A stretch of 64,000 bases of DNA from contig SRSI01000009.1 in assembly GCA_005656395.1 (NCBI GenBank), positions 1,054,001-1,118,000 on the forward strand. The letters run 5' to 3'. Shown here piece by piece: positions 44,923-54,381 of this stretch. The position numbers and the translations under genes were made by a program. Each line of letters starts with the position of its first letter. The stretch's first letter is position 1. The stretch comes from Strongyloides papillosus (lineage: Eukaryota > Nematoda > Chromadorea > Rhabditida > Strongyloididae). Below the pieces are notes generated by a model, which saw only the letters and a list, made by a program, of their open reading frames with translations, did not search any database and was not told the origin of the DNA.

Positions 44923-47900
44923 ATGGAAGATTCTGCTAAAAGTAATCAGGATGGAACTAAGGATCCTGATGGAGGATTAAGGGATGGTGATACAAAGGTT
45001 TTTAGTAATGAAAATACGGATAAGGAAAGATTAATGTTGTTATCGTTTAATAAGTTGAAGTTTATCTGTAAGGAAATGAAAGTCAGTCCTGTTGGGAAGA
45101 CTAAGAATGAAATGGTAGATCAATTGTTGGTTGTAATTCAGAATCATGATGATAAAGAAAAGGTGGATAAATTGATTATGCAAGATCCACATGCTAAGTT
45201 TAAGAAAGATTTGGGTAATGAAAATGATGTTAAAAATGAGTATGATATAGATGCTGCTACTCAACGTATTAAGGAATTAGAGATGAAAGTACAGGAATTG
45301 TCTGTATCCAAAAGTAATGGAGGACTTATAACTACAAGTCAATTGTTAGAAATTTTGAAAGTATCACAACAGAATATGGTTGAAGCTATGAAAACTGTAA
45401 AGAAAGAAGAAAGTGATAAAAGATCTGCATCTCCACTTTCATTGGAGAAGTTTACTGATGAAGAAAGTGATATTACTTATCATATCTTAGGAGCTGAAAG
45501 ATATATGCAGTTCAATAATATCATTGGTGACCAAGAGAAGTATTTGTTCTTATTGATGTCATTGTCTACAAAGATAGCAGGATATGTTGAAGATAATTTG
45601 CCTTATCCCAGGACTTATGCAAGCTTAAAGAACTATCTATTGAGTAAGTATGATGGAAAAGCAGAAAAGAGTAAAATTCAGAGTGAAGTTAACTATTTCA
45701 AGTTAGATTTCTCTAAGGATGACATCGGTGATCAATTGGTAAAGTTTGTTAAGAAAATTGAATTGGCATATAAGGAGTTGACAAGTTCTGAATTGTTGAA
45801 GTATCAACATAGAATGATAAAGAGTTTATTTACAAATAAAAATACTAAGGTCTATTATTTCTTAACGACAAATACTCCTACGAATATTTTTGAATATGTA
45901 AGAGAAATTCAGTCAGTGCATGAACTTGATAAACTTAGTAAAGGAAAAGGATCTTCAAGTGTCAATGATAAAGGTGGTAAGAAGGATGTATCAAATGTGA
46001 CTTGTTATAATTGTTCACAAAAAGGACATGTTGCTAAGTTCTGTAAATCAAAGAAGAATAACAACAATAATAAGGCTCAGACATCTACCACAAATACCAA
46101 ACAAGCTAAAATTATGAATGATGATTCCTATGGTGAAATTGTGAATAAAATTTTCAGTGAATATGAGGAGGAAGATGATTCTACCTCTAGAATAAATGTC
46201 ATACATGTTAAGACTTTGAAGAAAGTTGAACCTGATTATGATAATTATCAACACATAATTGTACAAGTTAATGATCATTTGGCTAAAGCTTTCGTTGACA
46301 GTGGATCTGGAATAAGTTTTGTATCAGAAAATTTGATTGATGAAAAGGACATATACAAAGTTAAACCTTTAATTGCTAAAATGGCTAATAATTCCACTAT
46401 GATGCTTAATAAGATGGTTAATATCACTATAAACTTTTTAAATGGTTTTGAAGTAGACACAAATGTTTTTGTAGTCAGTGATGAAATCTTAAATCAAGAA
46501 AGTCTATTGATAGGAGAAGATATTATGCATAAGTGTGGAATTAATATCCTTTATGATGAAGGAAAAGTCATTAAAGTTCAAGACAGAAAATGTGTATCTT
46601 TTGTATCCAAGAAGAAAGGATCTGCTTTTGTCAAGAAGGTTAAAGTCTCTAATGATTGTGAAAAATTAAAGAAAGAAGTTTTTAATGATTATGATTGTTT
46701 AATTCCAAAATCAAAATATGATGTTGGTAAAGGAGTCTTAGAATGTAGTAATATTGAATTGATTGATAAGAATGTAGAATTTAAACCACCTACTTATGGA
46801 ATCCCTCATGCATATAGAGAAAGAATTTACAAGGATTTCAAAGAAATGGAAGAACATGGAATTGTTGAAGAAAGACCTGCTAAGTTTATTCATCCTTTAG
46901 TTGTAATACCGAAGAAAGATGGTGAACTACGTTTATGTGGTGATTTTCGTTATGTTAACTTTTATACCAAGTCGATGTTCTTGCCAGTTAGTAAACCATA
47001 TGAATATGTGTATAGTTTATGCGGGTATAAATGGTATAGTAAAATAGATTTGAAGAACGCATATTTTCAAGTTAGATATCCTGAAGAGACTATTCCATTG
47101 ATGGGAGTTAAAGTATTTGATAAAGTATATTGTTTCAAGAGAATGGCACAAGGAGGTAAAGTATCGCCTATACAATTTCAATGTTTAGCAAATAATATTA
47201 TCAGTGATTTGGGAGAAGGATACCATGTGTACATTGATGATTTTGCAGTATGTTCTAATTCTACGTTGGAAGATCATGTACAAAAAGTAAAGAGACTATT
47301 GGACAAGTTTAAGTATTATGATATGCGTGTAAATTATGATAAAACTAGTATTGGAGGAACTGAAATTGAATTTATTGGGTACTCTATATCAGCTGCTGGA
47401 GCTAAAATTGCTCAGAAAAATATTGATGCTTTTTTGGAGAGAAAAGAACCGTCTACTAAGAAGGATCTCATCTCTTTCTTACAATCATCAAGTTATTTCC
47501 GTGGAAACATTCCTAGATATGCTCAAATGACGTTACCATTACAAAAGATCGTAAATTCATTGAAATTTAAATCGTCAAAAATTGAGAAAACTAGTGAATA
47601 TTTTAATGCTGTAAATTTGGTTAAAAATGCTATTATCAATCCTCAGAATTTGGTTAAAGCTAAACCTGGTGATGTTATATTTATTGAATCTGACTGTAGT
47701 CAAGAAGCAGCAGGAGGAGTAATTTATAGAAAATCTGATAAAAATGTTCCTGAAGTTATCATGTTTTATAGCAAGAAATTGAAAGCTTGTAAGAAAGATA
47801 GATGCATTACTTATTTAGAAATGTATGCTATAAATTTGGCTGTTAGAAAGTTTAAGGAGATTCTTGTTGGTCATAAATTGGTAATTTTGACGGATCATAA

Positions 47901-49038
47901 GCCGTTAACGGGTCTGATGAAAACAAAAGAGACAAAATTTTTGGAGCTTATCTTGCCATTACAAGAATTTGAGTATGAAATAAAGTACATACAAGGAAAA
48001 ATGAACATGTGTGCTGATTTTTTTAGTAGAATAAATAGAATTTCTGAAAATAAGGAGGTGGATGAAAATTATGAAAATTTTCATAGTAGTGAGAATACTT
48101 CAAAGTTAGCAGAAAAGTTATTTGAGAAATTGCATGTAAGAAAAGGACACGTAGCTTTAGGAAAAATAAAAGATGAATTGATAAAAGAATGTTATGAGTT
48201 AAGAATGTCAAAATTTAAAGCTGGTGAAATTGTTAAGAAAATGATAAAATTGGTTCAAGATTGTAAAACGTGTAAGGTAAATAACACGTTAGTTAGAAAG
48301 AAAAGAGATCATGCTAGTCCAGGAAATGTTTTGGAGTTAGTTTACTTGGATTTTGCTTTTATTGATAAGCATAGTATTTTGGTTGCTGAAGATGGATTTT
48401 CACGTTTTGTTTGGGCTTTTGAAGGAGACCAAGCTGATGAAAATGTTGTTATTGATGGTTTGGAGAAAATAATGGAACAATGTCAAATTAATATAAAGGA
48501 GATCAGATGTGATAAAGCTCTGGTATTTAAGTCAAAGAAGGTCACTCAGTTTTTGGAAAAGAAAAATATCAAGATAAACTTTGCAGTAGCTTATGAACAT
48601 TATGGAAATGCCAAAGTCGAGAGAGTGATAAGAACTTTAAGAGCATTGTTGAAAAAGATGGAAGTTAATATATCTCACAGAGGAAGAACAGGATTCAAGA
48701 ATAAGTTAAAAGAAGCCTGTTACATCTATAATACAACCCTACATTCTGCAACTGGAGTAAAGCCTTTTAGTTTGATTTATAATTACGATGAAAAAGATGG
48801 AAAGCCATTGGAGAACAGTTCTGATGTTAAGTTGCAAGCGCAGTTAAATAAGGAAATTCAAGGTGCTCCTGAAAGAAAGGTTATTTATAGAAAGTTTAAT
48901 AATAATAAACCTGGAAATGATATTGCTAATGTATGTGAAGAAGTATCTAATGTTACTGATATTAAGATCAATCCAGGTAGAACAAGTGATAAAAGAAAGT
49001 TGGTTTCAATCTCTGGATATAAGCAGAGATTTCTTTAG
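44923..49038 (+). CDS. Fused Gag-Pol polyprotein of the LTR retrotransposon
   Basis: One uninterrupted ORF of 1371 residues from ATG 44923 (upstream in-frame start would be GTG). In order: a SAP-like motif at about 42-72 (KLKFICKEM...KNEMVDQLL); capsid-like helices; a CCHC zinc knuckle at 361-374 (CYNCSQKGHVAKFC); an aspartic protease with DSGSG at 459-463; reverse transcriptase with YIDD at 770-773; RNase H with acidic residues near 924, 966 and 991; integrase with an HHCC finger (H-x4-H and C-x2-C) and core D1143, D1197, E1233, spacing D-x53-D-x35-E. All catalytic residues looked for are present. Gag and Pol are in one frame with no frameshift or stop between them, as in some gypsy lineages; Gag excess would need protein processing or turnover. 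Confidence 0.95.
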   Translation: MEDSAKSNQDGTKDPDGGLRDGDTKVFSNENTDKERLMLLSFNKLKFICKEMKVSPVGKTKNEMVDQLLVVIQNHDDKEKVDKLIMQDPHAKFKKDLGNENDVKNEYDIDAATQRIKELEMKVQELSVSKSNGGLITTSQLLEILKVSQQNMVEAMKTVKKEESDKRSASPLSLEKFTDEESDITYHILGAERYMQFNNIIGDQEKYLFLLMSLSTKIAGYVEDNLPYPRTYASLKNYLLSKYDGKAEKSKIQSEVNYFKLDFSKDDIGDQLVKFVKKIELAYKELTSSELLKYQHRMIKSLFTNKNTKVYYFLTTNTPTNIFEYVREIQSVHELDKLSKGKGSSSVNDKGGKKDVSNVTCYNCSQKGHVAKFCKSKKNNNNNKAQTSTTNTKQAKIMNDDSYGEIVNKIFSEYEEEDDSTSRINVIHVKTLKKVEPDYDNYQHIIVQVNDHLAKAFVDSGSGISFVSENLIDEKDIYKVKPLIAKMANNSTMMLNKMVNITINFLNGFEVDTNVFVVSDEILNQESLLIGEDIMHKCGINILYDEGKVIKVQDRKCVSFVSKKKGSAFVKKVKVSNDCEKLKKEVFNDYDCLIPKSKYDVGKGVLECSNIELIDKNVEFKPPTYGIPHAYRERIYKDFKEMEEHGIVEERPAKFIHPLVVIPKKDGELRLCGDFRYVNFYTKSMFLPVSKPYEYVYSLCGYKWYSKIDLKNAYFQVRYPEETIPLMGVKVFDKVYCFKRMAQGGKVSPIQFQCLANNIISDLGEGYHVYIDDFAVCSNSTLEDHVQKVKRLLDKFKYYDMRVNYDKTSIGGTEIEFIGYSISAAGAKIAQKNIDAFLERKEPSTKKDLISFLQSSSYFRGNIPRYAQMTLPLQKIVNSLKFKSSKIEKTSEYFNAVNLVKNAIINPQNLVKAKPGDVIFIESDCSQEAAGGVIYRKSDKNVPEVIMFYSKKLKACKKDRCITYLEMYAINLAVRKFKEILVGHKLVILTDHKPLTGLMKTKETKFLELILPLQEFEYEIKYIQGKMNMCADFFSRINRISENKEVDENYENFHSSENTSKLAEKLFEKLHVRKGHVALGKIKDELIKECYELRMSKFKAGEIVKKMIKLVQDCKTCKVNNTLVRKKRDHASPGNVLELVYLDFAFIDKHSILVAEDGFSRFVWAFEGDQADENVVIDGLEKIMEQCQINIKEIRCDKALVFKSKKVTQFLEKKNIKINFAVAYEHYGNAKVERVIRTLRALLKKMEVNISHRGRTGFKNKLKEACYIYNTTLHSATGVKPFSLIYNYDEKDGKPLENSSDVKLQAQLNKEIQGAPERKVIYRKFNNNKPGNDIANVCEEVSNVTDIKINPGRTSDKRKLVSISGYKQRFL

Positions 49039-49050
49039 GAAATATGGAGG

Positions 49051-49346
49051 AGTAAAGAAAAAAGGGATTTTTCTTTTTGAGAGATTTTGGTGTTGTATTG
49101 GAGAGCGCGAAAAAGAGTTCTCTTTTCCTTTGTCTAGAAGAGTATATAAGAGGGAATATTTTTGTTTTTTTGTCATTTAGTTTAATCTCTCAAATTTTGG
49201 ATTGCGTCTCTACAATTTTATTTCGTAATGTCATTTTGTCAAATTGTCGGTTAATTTTTTATAATTTAAATATCATTATTTATTGTATTTTTTTATTTGT
49301 GTTTTTTTTATAGGGACGCATACACCAATTTAATAAAATTTTTACT
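49051..49346 (+). repeat. 3' LTR
   Basis: Identical to the 5' LTR. Its TATATAAG at 49143-49150 points toward the gene at 49407, only about 60 bp past the element, so read-out transcription is possible. Confidence 0.93.
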
Positions 49347-49406
49347 TTTTTATTGTTTGTTAAACTATTCAATAAATTTACAGAGATTGATTAAGTGATT
49401 TTTAAT

Positions 49407-49983
49407 ATGGCACCATTTTTATCTCTCCATAAAATTACCCAAAATCCGGTTACTTTAACTACTGTTACATCAGGATTAAATAAAACAATTGGTATGGGTA
49501 ATTCACAAAATGTCAAGAAAAGTCAAATTTCTCCGAAACCAATAATATTGAGTAAATATAACAATAATATATTTAATAATGATAAATCAACTGATATTAA
49601 TCTCTCAAACATTTCCGGGTATGTTGTATCAGTTTATTCTTTGTACATTGTTTCTCTTTTATTACAGTATAAGAACATATAATTTTACGTCATCACCTAA
49701 AATTTCCAAAAAAAGTGTAAAAATATTTCATAAGAAAGTCTCAGAAATCCAAAAAATTGCAACTTCAAAACCACCAAACTTAGAGGAAGTTAAATTTCTT
49801 CAAGAAGATTGGGAATCATTTAATCTCGATTCAAGTGGTAAGAAGGATGCTTCTATTTTTATATTAAAGACAAAACCAGTTGACAATACAGATTTTATTC
49901 CATTTGATATTAATCGTTTTTTAACAGATCGAATTGCAGAAGAATTAGATATTGATCCTAAAGTGTTGCATTACAGTTCTTGA
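49407..49983 (+). CDS. Hypothetical protein, 175 aa
   Basis: Not recognised. Exons 49407-49618 and 49668-49983 join in phase across a 49-nt GTATGT...TTACAG intron. The N-terminal 70 residues are Thr/Ser/Asn/Lys-rich and could be a mitochondrial presequence (MAPFLSLHKI). The C-terminal part is lysine-rich, then acidic with a compact-looking segment: FLQEDWESFNL, FILKTKPVDNTDFIPFDINR, TDRIAEELDIDP. An ATTTACAG acceptor 24 nt before the ATG fits trans-splicing. The retrotransposon ends 60 bp upstream, inside the outron or promoter, so expression may be altered or driven from the LTR. Confidence 0.78.
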
Positions 49984-50261
49984 ACTTAGGATAAATATAT
50001 AAAGTAGATAATATTAGTTTTTTTAGATCTTTATACAATTTAATAGGTGTGCGAGGAATATTGTAAAGAGAAATGTGAATGTACAAATATGTTATTCACT
50101 TATGATTCTTTCAACACTACAAATATTAGCATTAGGTTTAGAGAAATTAATACATTTGCTAGAAAAATTGTTGTTATTTTATTTAGTAAAAAAAATTAGT
50201 TTTTGTTGTTGTTAAAGATTTATATAATCGTATTATTTAAAATAGGATAATAAAATTTATT

Positions 50262-51748
50262 TTATAATTCTCGTTCTTTTTTAAGTTTCAATAGATCATT
50301 GAACGTTTTGGTCATTTTTAAATTTAATAAATATCTCTTCTGTTTTACCATTGAATTTGATGCACCAATACATTTTTCAAATTCAGCAATCAATGAATCT
50401 CTCTCTAGTTCAAGCTGTAAAATGATTTCACTTTAAATTTTATGAAATAGAGAACATACCTTTCGAAATTCACCTAGTACAATATCAATAATGTCTTTCT
50501 GTGAAGAAATTTTTTTCTTTAAACTAGCAACGTAGTTCTGTTCTTTCTAAAATAATGTACATGAAAATGTATTGTAATATGTTATAAAACATACTTTTAG
50601 TAAAACATCGCTTGCCACTTCTGACTTTTTCATTACTTCAAATTTTTCTTTTTCTTTATTTATCTCTTCAATTTTTTCATTCATTAGCATAGTTTCCTGT
50701 TTAAGCAATTTGTTTTGTTCATTTTTTTCTTTTAACTCTTCTGTTAGTTCATATAAATGAATCTAAAGTATTGTTAAAATATATTATATTATTTAAATGT
50801 ACCTGTAATTGACTTATTTGGTCACTCAATTCAAGATGTAAATTTTCCTTATCTTTTTCTAAAGCAGCTATTGTTTCACTGTGATTTGCACAAATCTCTT
50901 CTATATATGTGTCTTTTTCATTTTTAAACATTCTTAATTTCATGTCTTGTTCCTTTTTTAAATTTTGCTCTAATTGTGTCATATTAAATTTGTAGTCTGA
51001 TTGCATTTGCATTTTTTCTCGTTCATTTCTTGTAATTAATTCCATCAATTTAGTATCGCTACCTCTTAGTATTGCATGCATTGTGTTTGGATTAATTTCT
51101 TCAACAGTTTGAATTTCTTCATCTTTATAATCTTTGATGCCTTCTAAATATACATTTTCTGTTTGCGTAGTCGAAGAAACGTATATTTCTGATTTTAAAC
51201 TTAAAGAACGAATTTTTTTTTGCAAACTTAGTATATATTCAGCATGAGCAGATTTCATTCGATGTAATTTTTTGTGAAGTTCAATAATATTCTGTTGCTC
51301 ATCGTGAATAATAGATTTCCCACGCTCCCAATTATTCGAAATAATCTCTTTTTCTTTTTCAAGTCTATAACGATCTTCATCAAGAATTTTGGTCTTTTTT
51401 TCAAATGAATCTACTTTTTTTTGAAGCTAAGACAATTTAATAATAATTGTCAAAATAGTCACTTACTTGTTCGTTTTTTTTAGTTAATGTTTCTATTTTT
51501 AAGATATTATCCTTCTTTGGGTTAGTTTTATTTTTATTATTTTCACTTTTTTTGATAGACTGTTTAATTTCATTATTTTTATTATTTTGTTTACTTCCAT
51601 TATTTACTAATTTCTTCTTTAAGTAAGGTTTCATTAATTTTTTCATTGGTACATGAGATTTTTTCTTCTCTCCTAGATCGACTTTTAGTGTTGATTTATG
51701 AATTTCTGTATCTGGATAAAGGTCAGTGTTGTCCAAATTTTTTTCCAT
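50262..51748 (-). CDS. GAS8/DRC4-like coiled-coil protein
   Basis: Exons 51748-51467, 51426-50803, 50762-50595, 50546-50460 and 50414-50262 all join in phase 0 across about 40-50-nt introns, giving 437 residues. After a lysine-rich start (to about 94) it is almost entirely coiled coil. The segment with RYRLEKEKEIISNNWERGK and the C-terminal LELERDSLIAEFEKCI...LLNLKM align with the conserved parts of GAS8/DRC4 (human 478 residues). GAS8 is a subunit of the dynein regulatory complex of motile cilia and also binds microtubules. Nematodes have only sensory cilia, so the role is probably microtubule- or cilium-base-related. A TTATTCAG acceptor 8 nt before the ATG fits trans-splicing. Confidence 0.75.
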
Positions 51749-53686
51749 AATTTTTACTGAATAATTAAATAACAAATAATAAGGTGAACTTTTATAATGA
51801 ACATTTAAAGTTTACTATAATTTATTTTACTCTTGAATTTTTGTTGCTATGGATACATTAAATAACCAATGTATAATAGAAATTTGTCAAATGCACTAAT
51901 GTATATTATTTAGAAAGACCAAATTTTTGAATATTTGAGTTAACGAATAAAAAGTGCATAAGAACTAATATTAAGATAAATTATTAAAATAATTTACTTG
52001 ATTTTTTTTTAAAATATTCTTTACAAATGTTAACAATATTTTTAAATAAGTTTAAATTTACATTAAACATCAAATATTAACATTCTATTGGAGTGATTTT
52101 AAAAGTAGCAAAGATATCAAATTGATTCTATAAAAATTTGAAATGTGATTAGAGATGTTTAAAAAATGTTAATTATAAGTATTTCTTAGTAATTCTTTGC
52201 AAATTTATCAATTGCTCATTATGAAAGTCAATTGTTTTAAAGAAAAATATAACAATTTATAGGTTATCTTAATTTTTTACATTACATAAAAGAACATTAA
52301 ATAATCACTTTTTTTTGATAAACTTTGAATATTTTGATCATACATTTATCAGTACATAAAAATTTTAAAAAAAATCTATGTTGTAATTTTATTTTACCAA
52401 TTATTGTGTTGAAAATATACACCACTTTACATGAAATAGATCTCCTAAGAAAATTGTAATATGTTTAATACCTTAATTATAATAATTAAATGTAGAATTA
52501 AATTGACTTGTCTTGTATTACAAGTAATTATTATTCTTCATATATAATTTAATCTTTTAAATATACTATTAAAAAAACATGATAATTTTATAAAATTTAT
52601 TTTTATTATATTGGTATTGTCTCTCATCTAAAGTCTTTCATTATAAAAAATGAGAGAATATTTCTACCTCTGGATAGGTTTAAAAATATTTAAATTACAG
52701 GAAATTACCTCTAAGCTATATTAGTGTTTGGTTTATTAACTATAAATTTATAGTTAAAAGAATAAACATTAGTCGTATGCTCGATAAAGTATATAAAAGA
52801 AATAATTTTAATTAAAGTGTACTTTTCAAAAAACGAAATGTTTTTATAAAAAGAAGATTTCATAATAATACAAAAGTTGTCTTAGCATAATTTTTTTCAT
52901 ATTCTTTTATATTATTTGTATTTTTTTATGCTATGTATAACTTTTATTAAGATTTTTTTACCATTTATAATTTTTCAAATAAATTCGTAACTGTTTTAAT
53001 ATACATATTTTTTAGTACTCTAAATAAAGTCAATGTATTCTCATTAATTGAAGGCTAAATTTATCTACTTAACTAAATTCTTATTAAAAAAGTTTAATCT
53101 TGAAATGTATTTACGATACAACGAAGTTATACTTTAACTTCTAAAACATTTTTTTAATATAGTCAATTATTTTTATGTTTATAAAATAGCAAAAAAATCC
53201 ATGAAAAAATATTTTGCCTTTATCTTAATAATAGTTCTTGTTTTAAAGTTTCAATAGAACATAAATCATTCCTATTTATTTGTGCACGAAGAAAAACAAA
53301 TAGAGAGTACATGTTTAATTATTGTTTTTTATCCAATTATTAATTTCAGCAGTTATCTAAAAATATAGCTTGTAAAAATTTAATTTTTTAATATCGAAAA
53401 TACATAGGATTTCATATAAATAATAAAGTTTTTAATATCTTACTAGTTTCATATATTAACTTTATTTATTTTATCTATTAAAAAATTTTGTGTGCTAGAA
53501 ATTTAATAATATATTCATTAAATTTGAAAAATTTAGTTCTTTATTTTCCAAATTATCTTTAGAAATGAAAGTTGATTATTTTTCATTTAACGTAAGAATA
53601 AAGCCTTGAAAAATTTAAAGAATTATTAAGAAATAAATTTGAAAAATATTTCGTTAAATCAAATAAAAAATTTCTTTTGATACGAA

Positions 53687-54381
53687 GAGTGTCCCAAAAG
53701 TATCTCCCAAATTTGAAACTTTTATAGTTTTGTTAATTTTTAGCATAAAATGTGGTACTATAGTCATTTTGTAGTCAAAGACCACTATTTTTTTGCAATA
53801 AACTTATTAAGAGAACTCAACTCTATCTGGAACATATAAACTTCTAAAATAAAAGTAATTTTTTAAATTTCCCAATACCAATTAATGTTTCTTCAACAAA
53901 TAATTTGCAGTATCATTCCAGTTTTTGTTATTAACTGTTTAAATGTATTTCCAGAAGGGAAATATAAAAATCAAATGAAATTTATGTTCATTCTTAAAAT
54001 AAAAGAGAACTTTCCTTATAAAATAGTAATTGCTTAATAATTTATCTACTAGGTACTAGTAAATATCATTCAAAAAACCATTTTTTTAATTTATGAAATT
54101 CAAATTTAACGAGATTTGTGAAATAAGAGTAAAGAAGTTTTGTTTCAATTATCGTTAACAATTATATTTATTTCATTTTAAATATAAAAAGTTACATTGA
54201 TTTATATTCAAGAAAATTACTTCTAGTTTAGAAATTTATATATCAACTTGCAACCATAATTTCTTAGTGAGGTCTATAAAAAATTGTGTCGTCCTGACTA
54301 CAAAATTTTTAAAGCATCATATTTTATATCCAGAATAAACGAAAGTATTAAAGTTAAGGAGAAAGGTTATTTTGGGGGCAC
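53687..54381. repeat. Possible degenerate DNA-transposon remnant
   Basis: GAGTGTCCCAAAAG at 53687-53700 resembles the ends of Tc1/mariner-type elements. An approximate inverted counterpart, TTTTGGGGGCAC, lies at 54370-54381. No transposase ORF remains. Weak evidence. Confidence 0.2.

Larger units (their letters stand above)
44361..49346 (+). mobile_element. Full-length Ty3/gypsy-type LTR retrotransposon
   Basis: Two direct LTRs of 296 bp (44361-44656 and 49051-49346) are identical by inspection and bound one long gag-pol ORF. The ends are AGTAAA...TTTACT, an inverted pair rather than the usual TG...CA. The element is flanked by TTTTT on both sides (44356-44360 and 49347-49351), fitting a 5-bp target-site duplication. 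Domain order protease, reverse transcriptase, RNase H, integrase places it in Metaviridae. Identical LTRs and an unbroken ORF mean recent insertion. No env-like ORF is present. A short purine run (GGAAATATGGAGG) precedes the 3' LTR as a likely polypurine tract. Confidence 0.95.

Noticed and set aside
48863..49180. 105-codon frame overlapping the end of pol and the 3' LTR, considered as env
   Set aside because: Out of frame with pol, low complexity, no signal peptide or transmembrane domain typical of an envelope protein.
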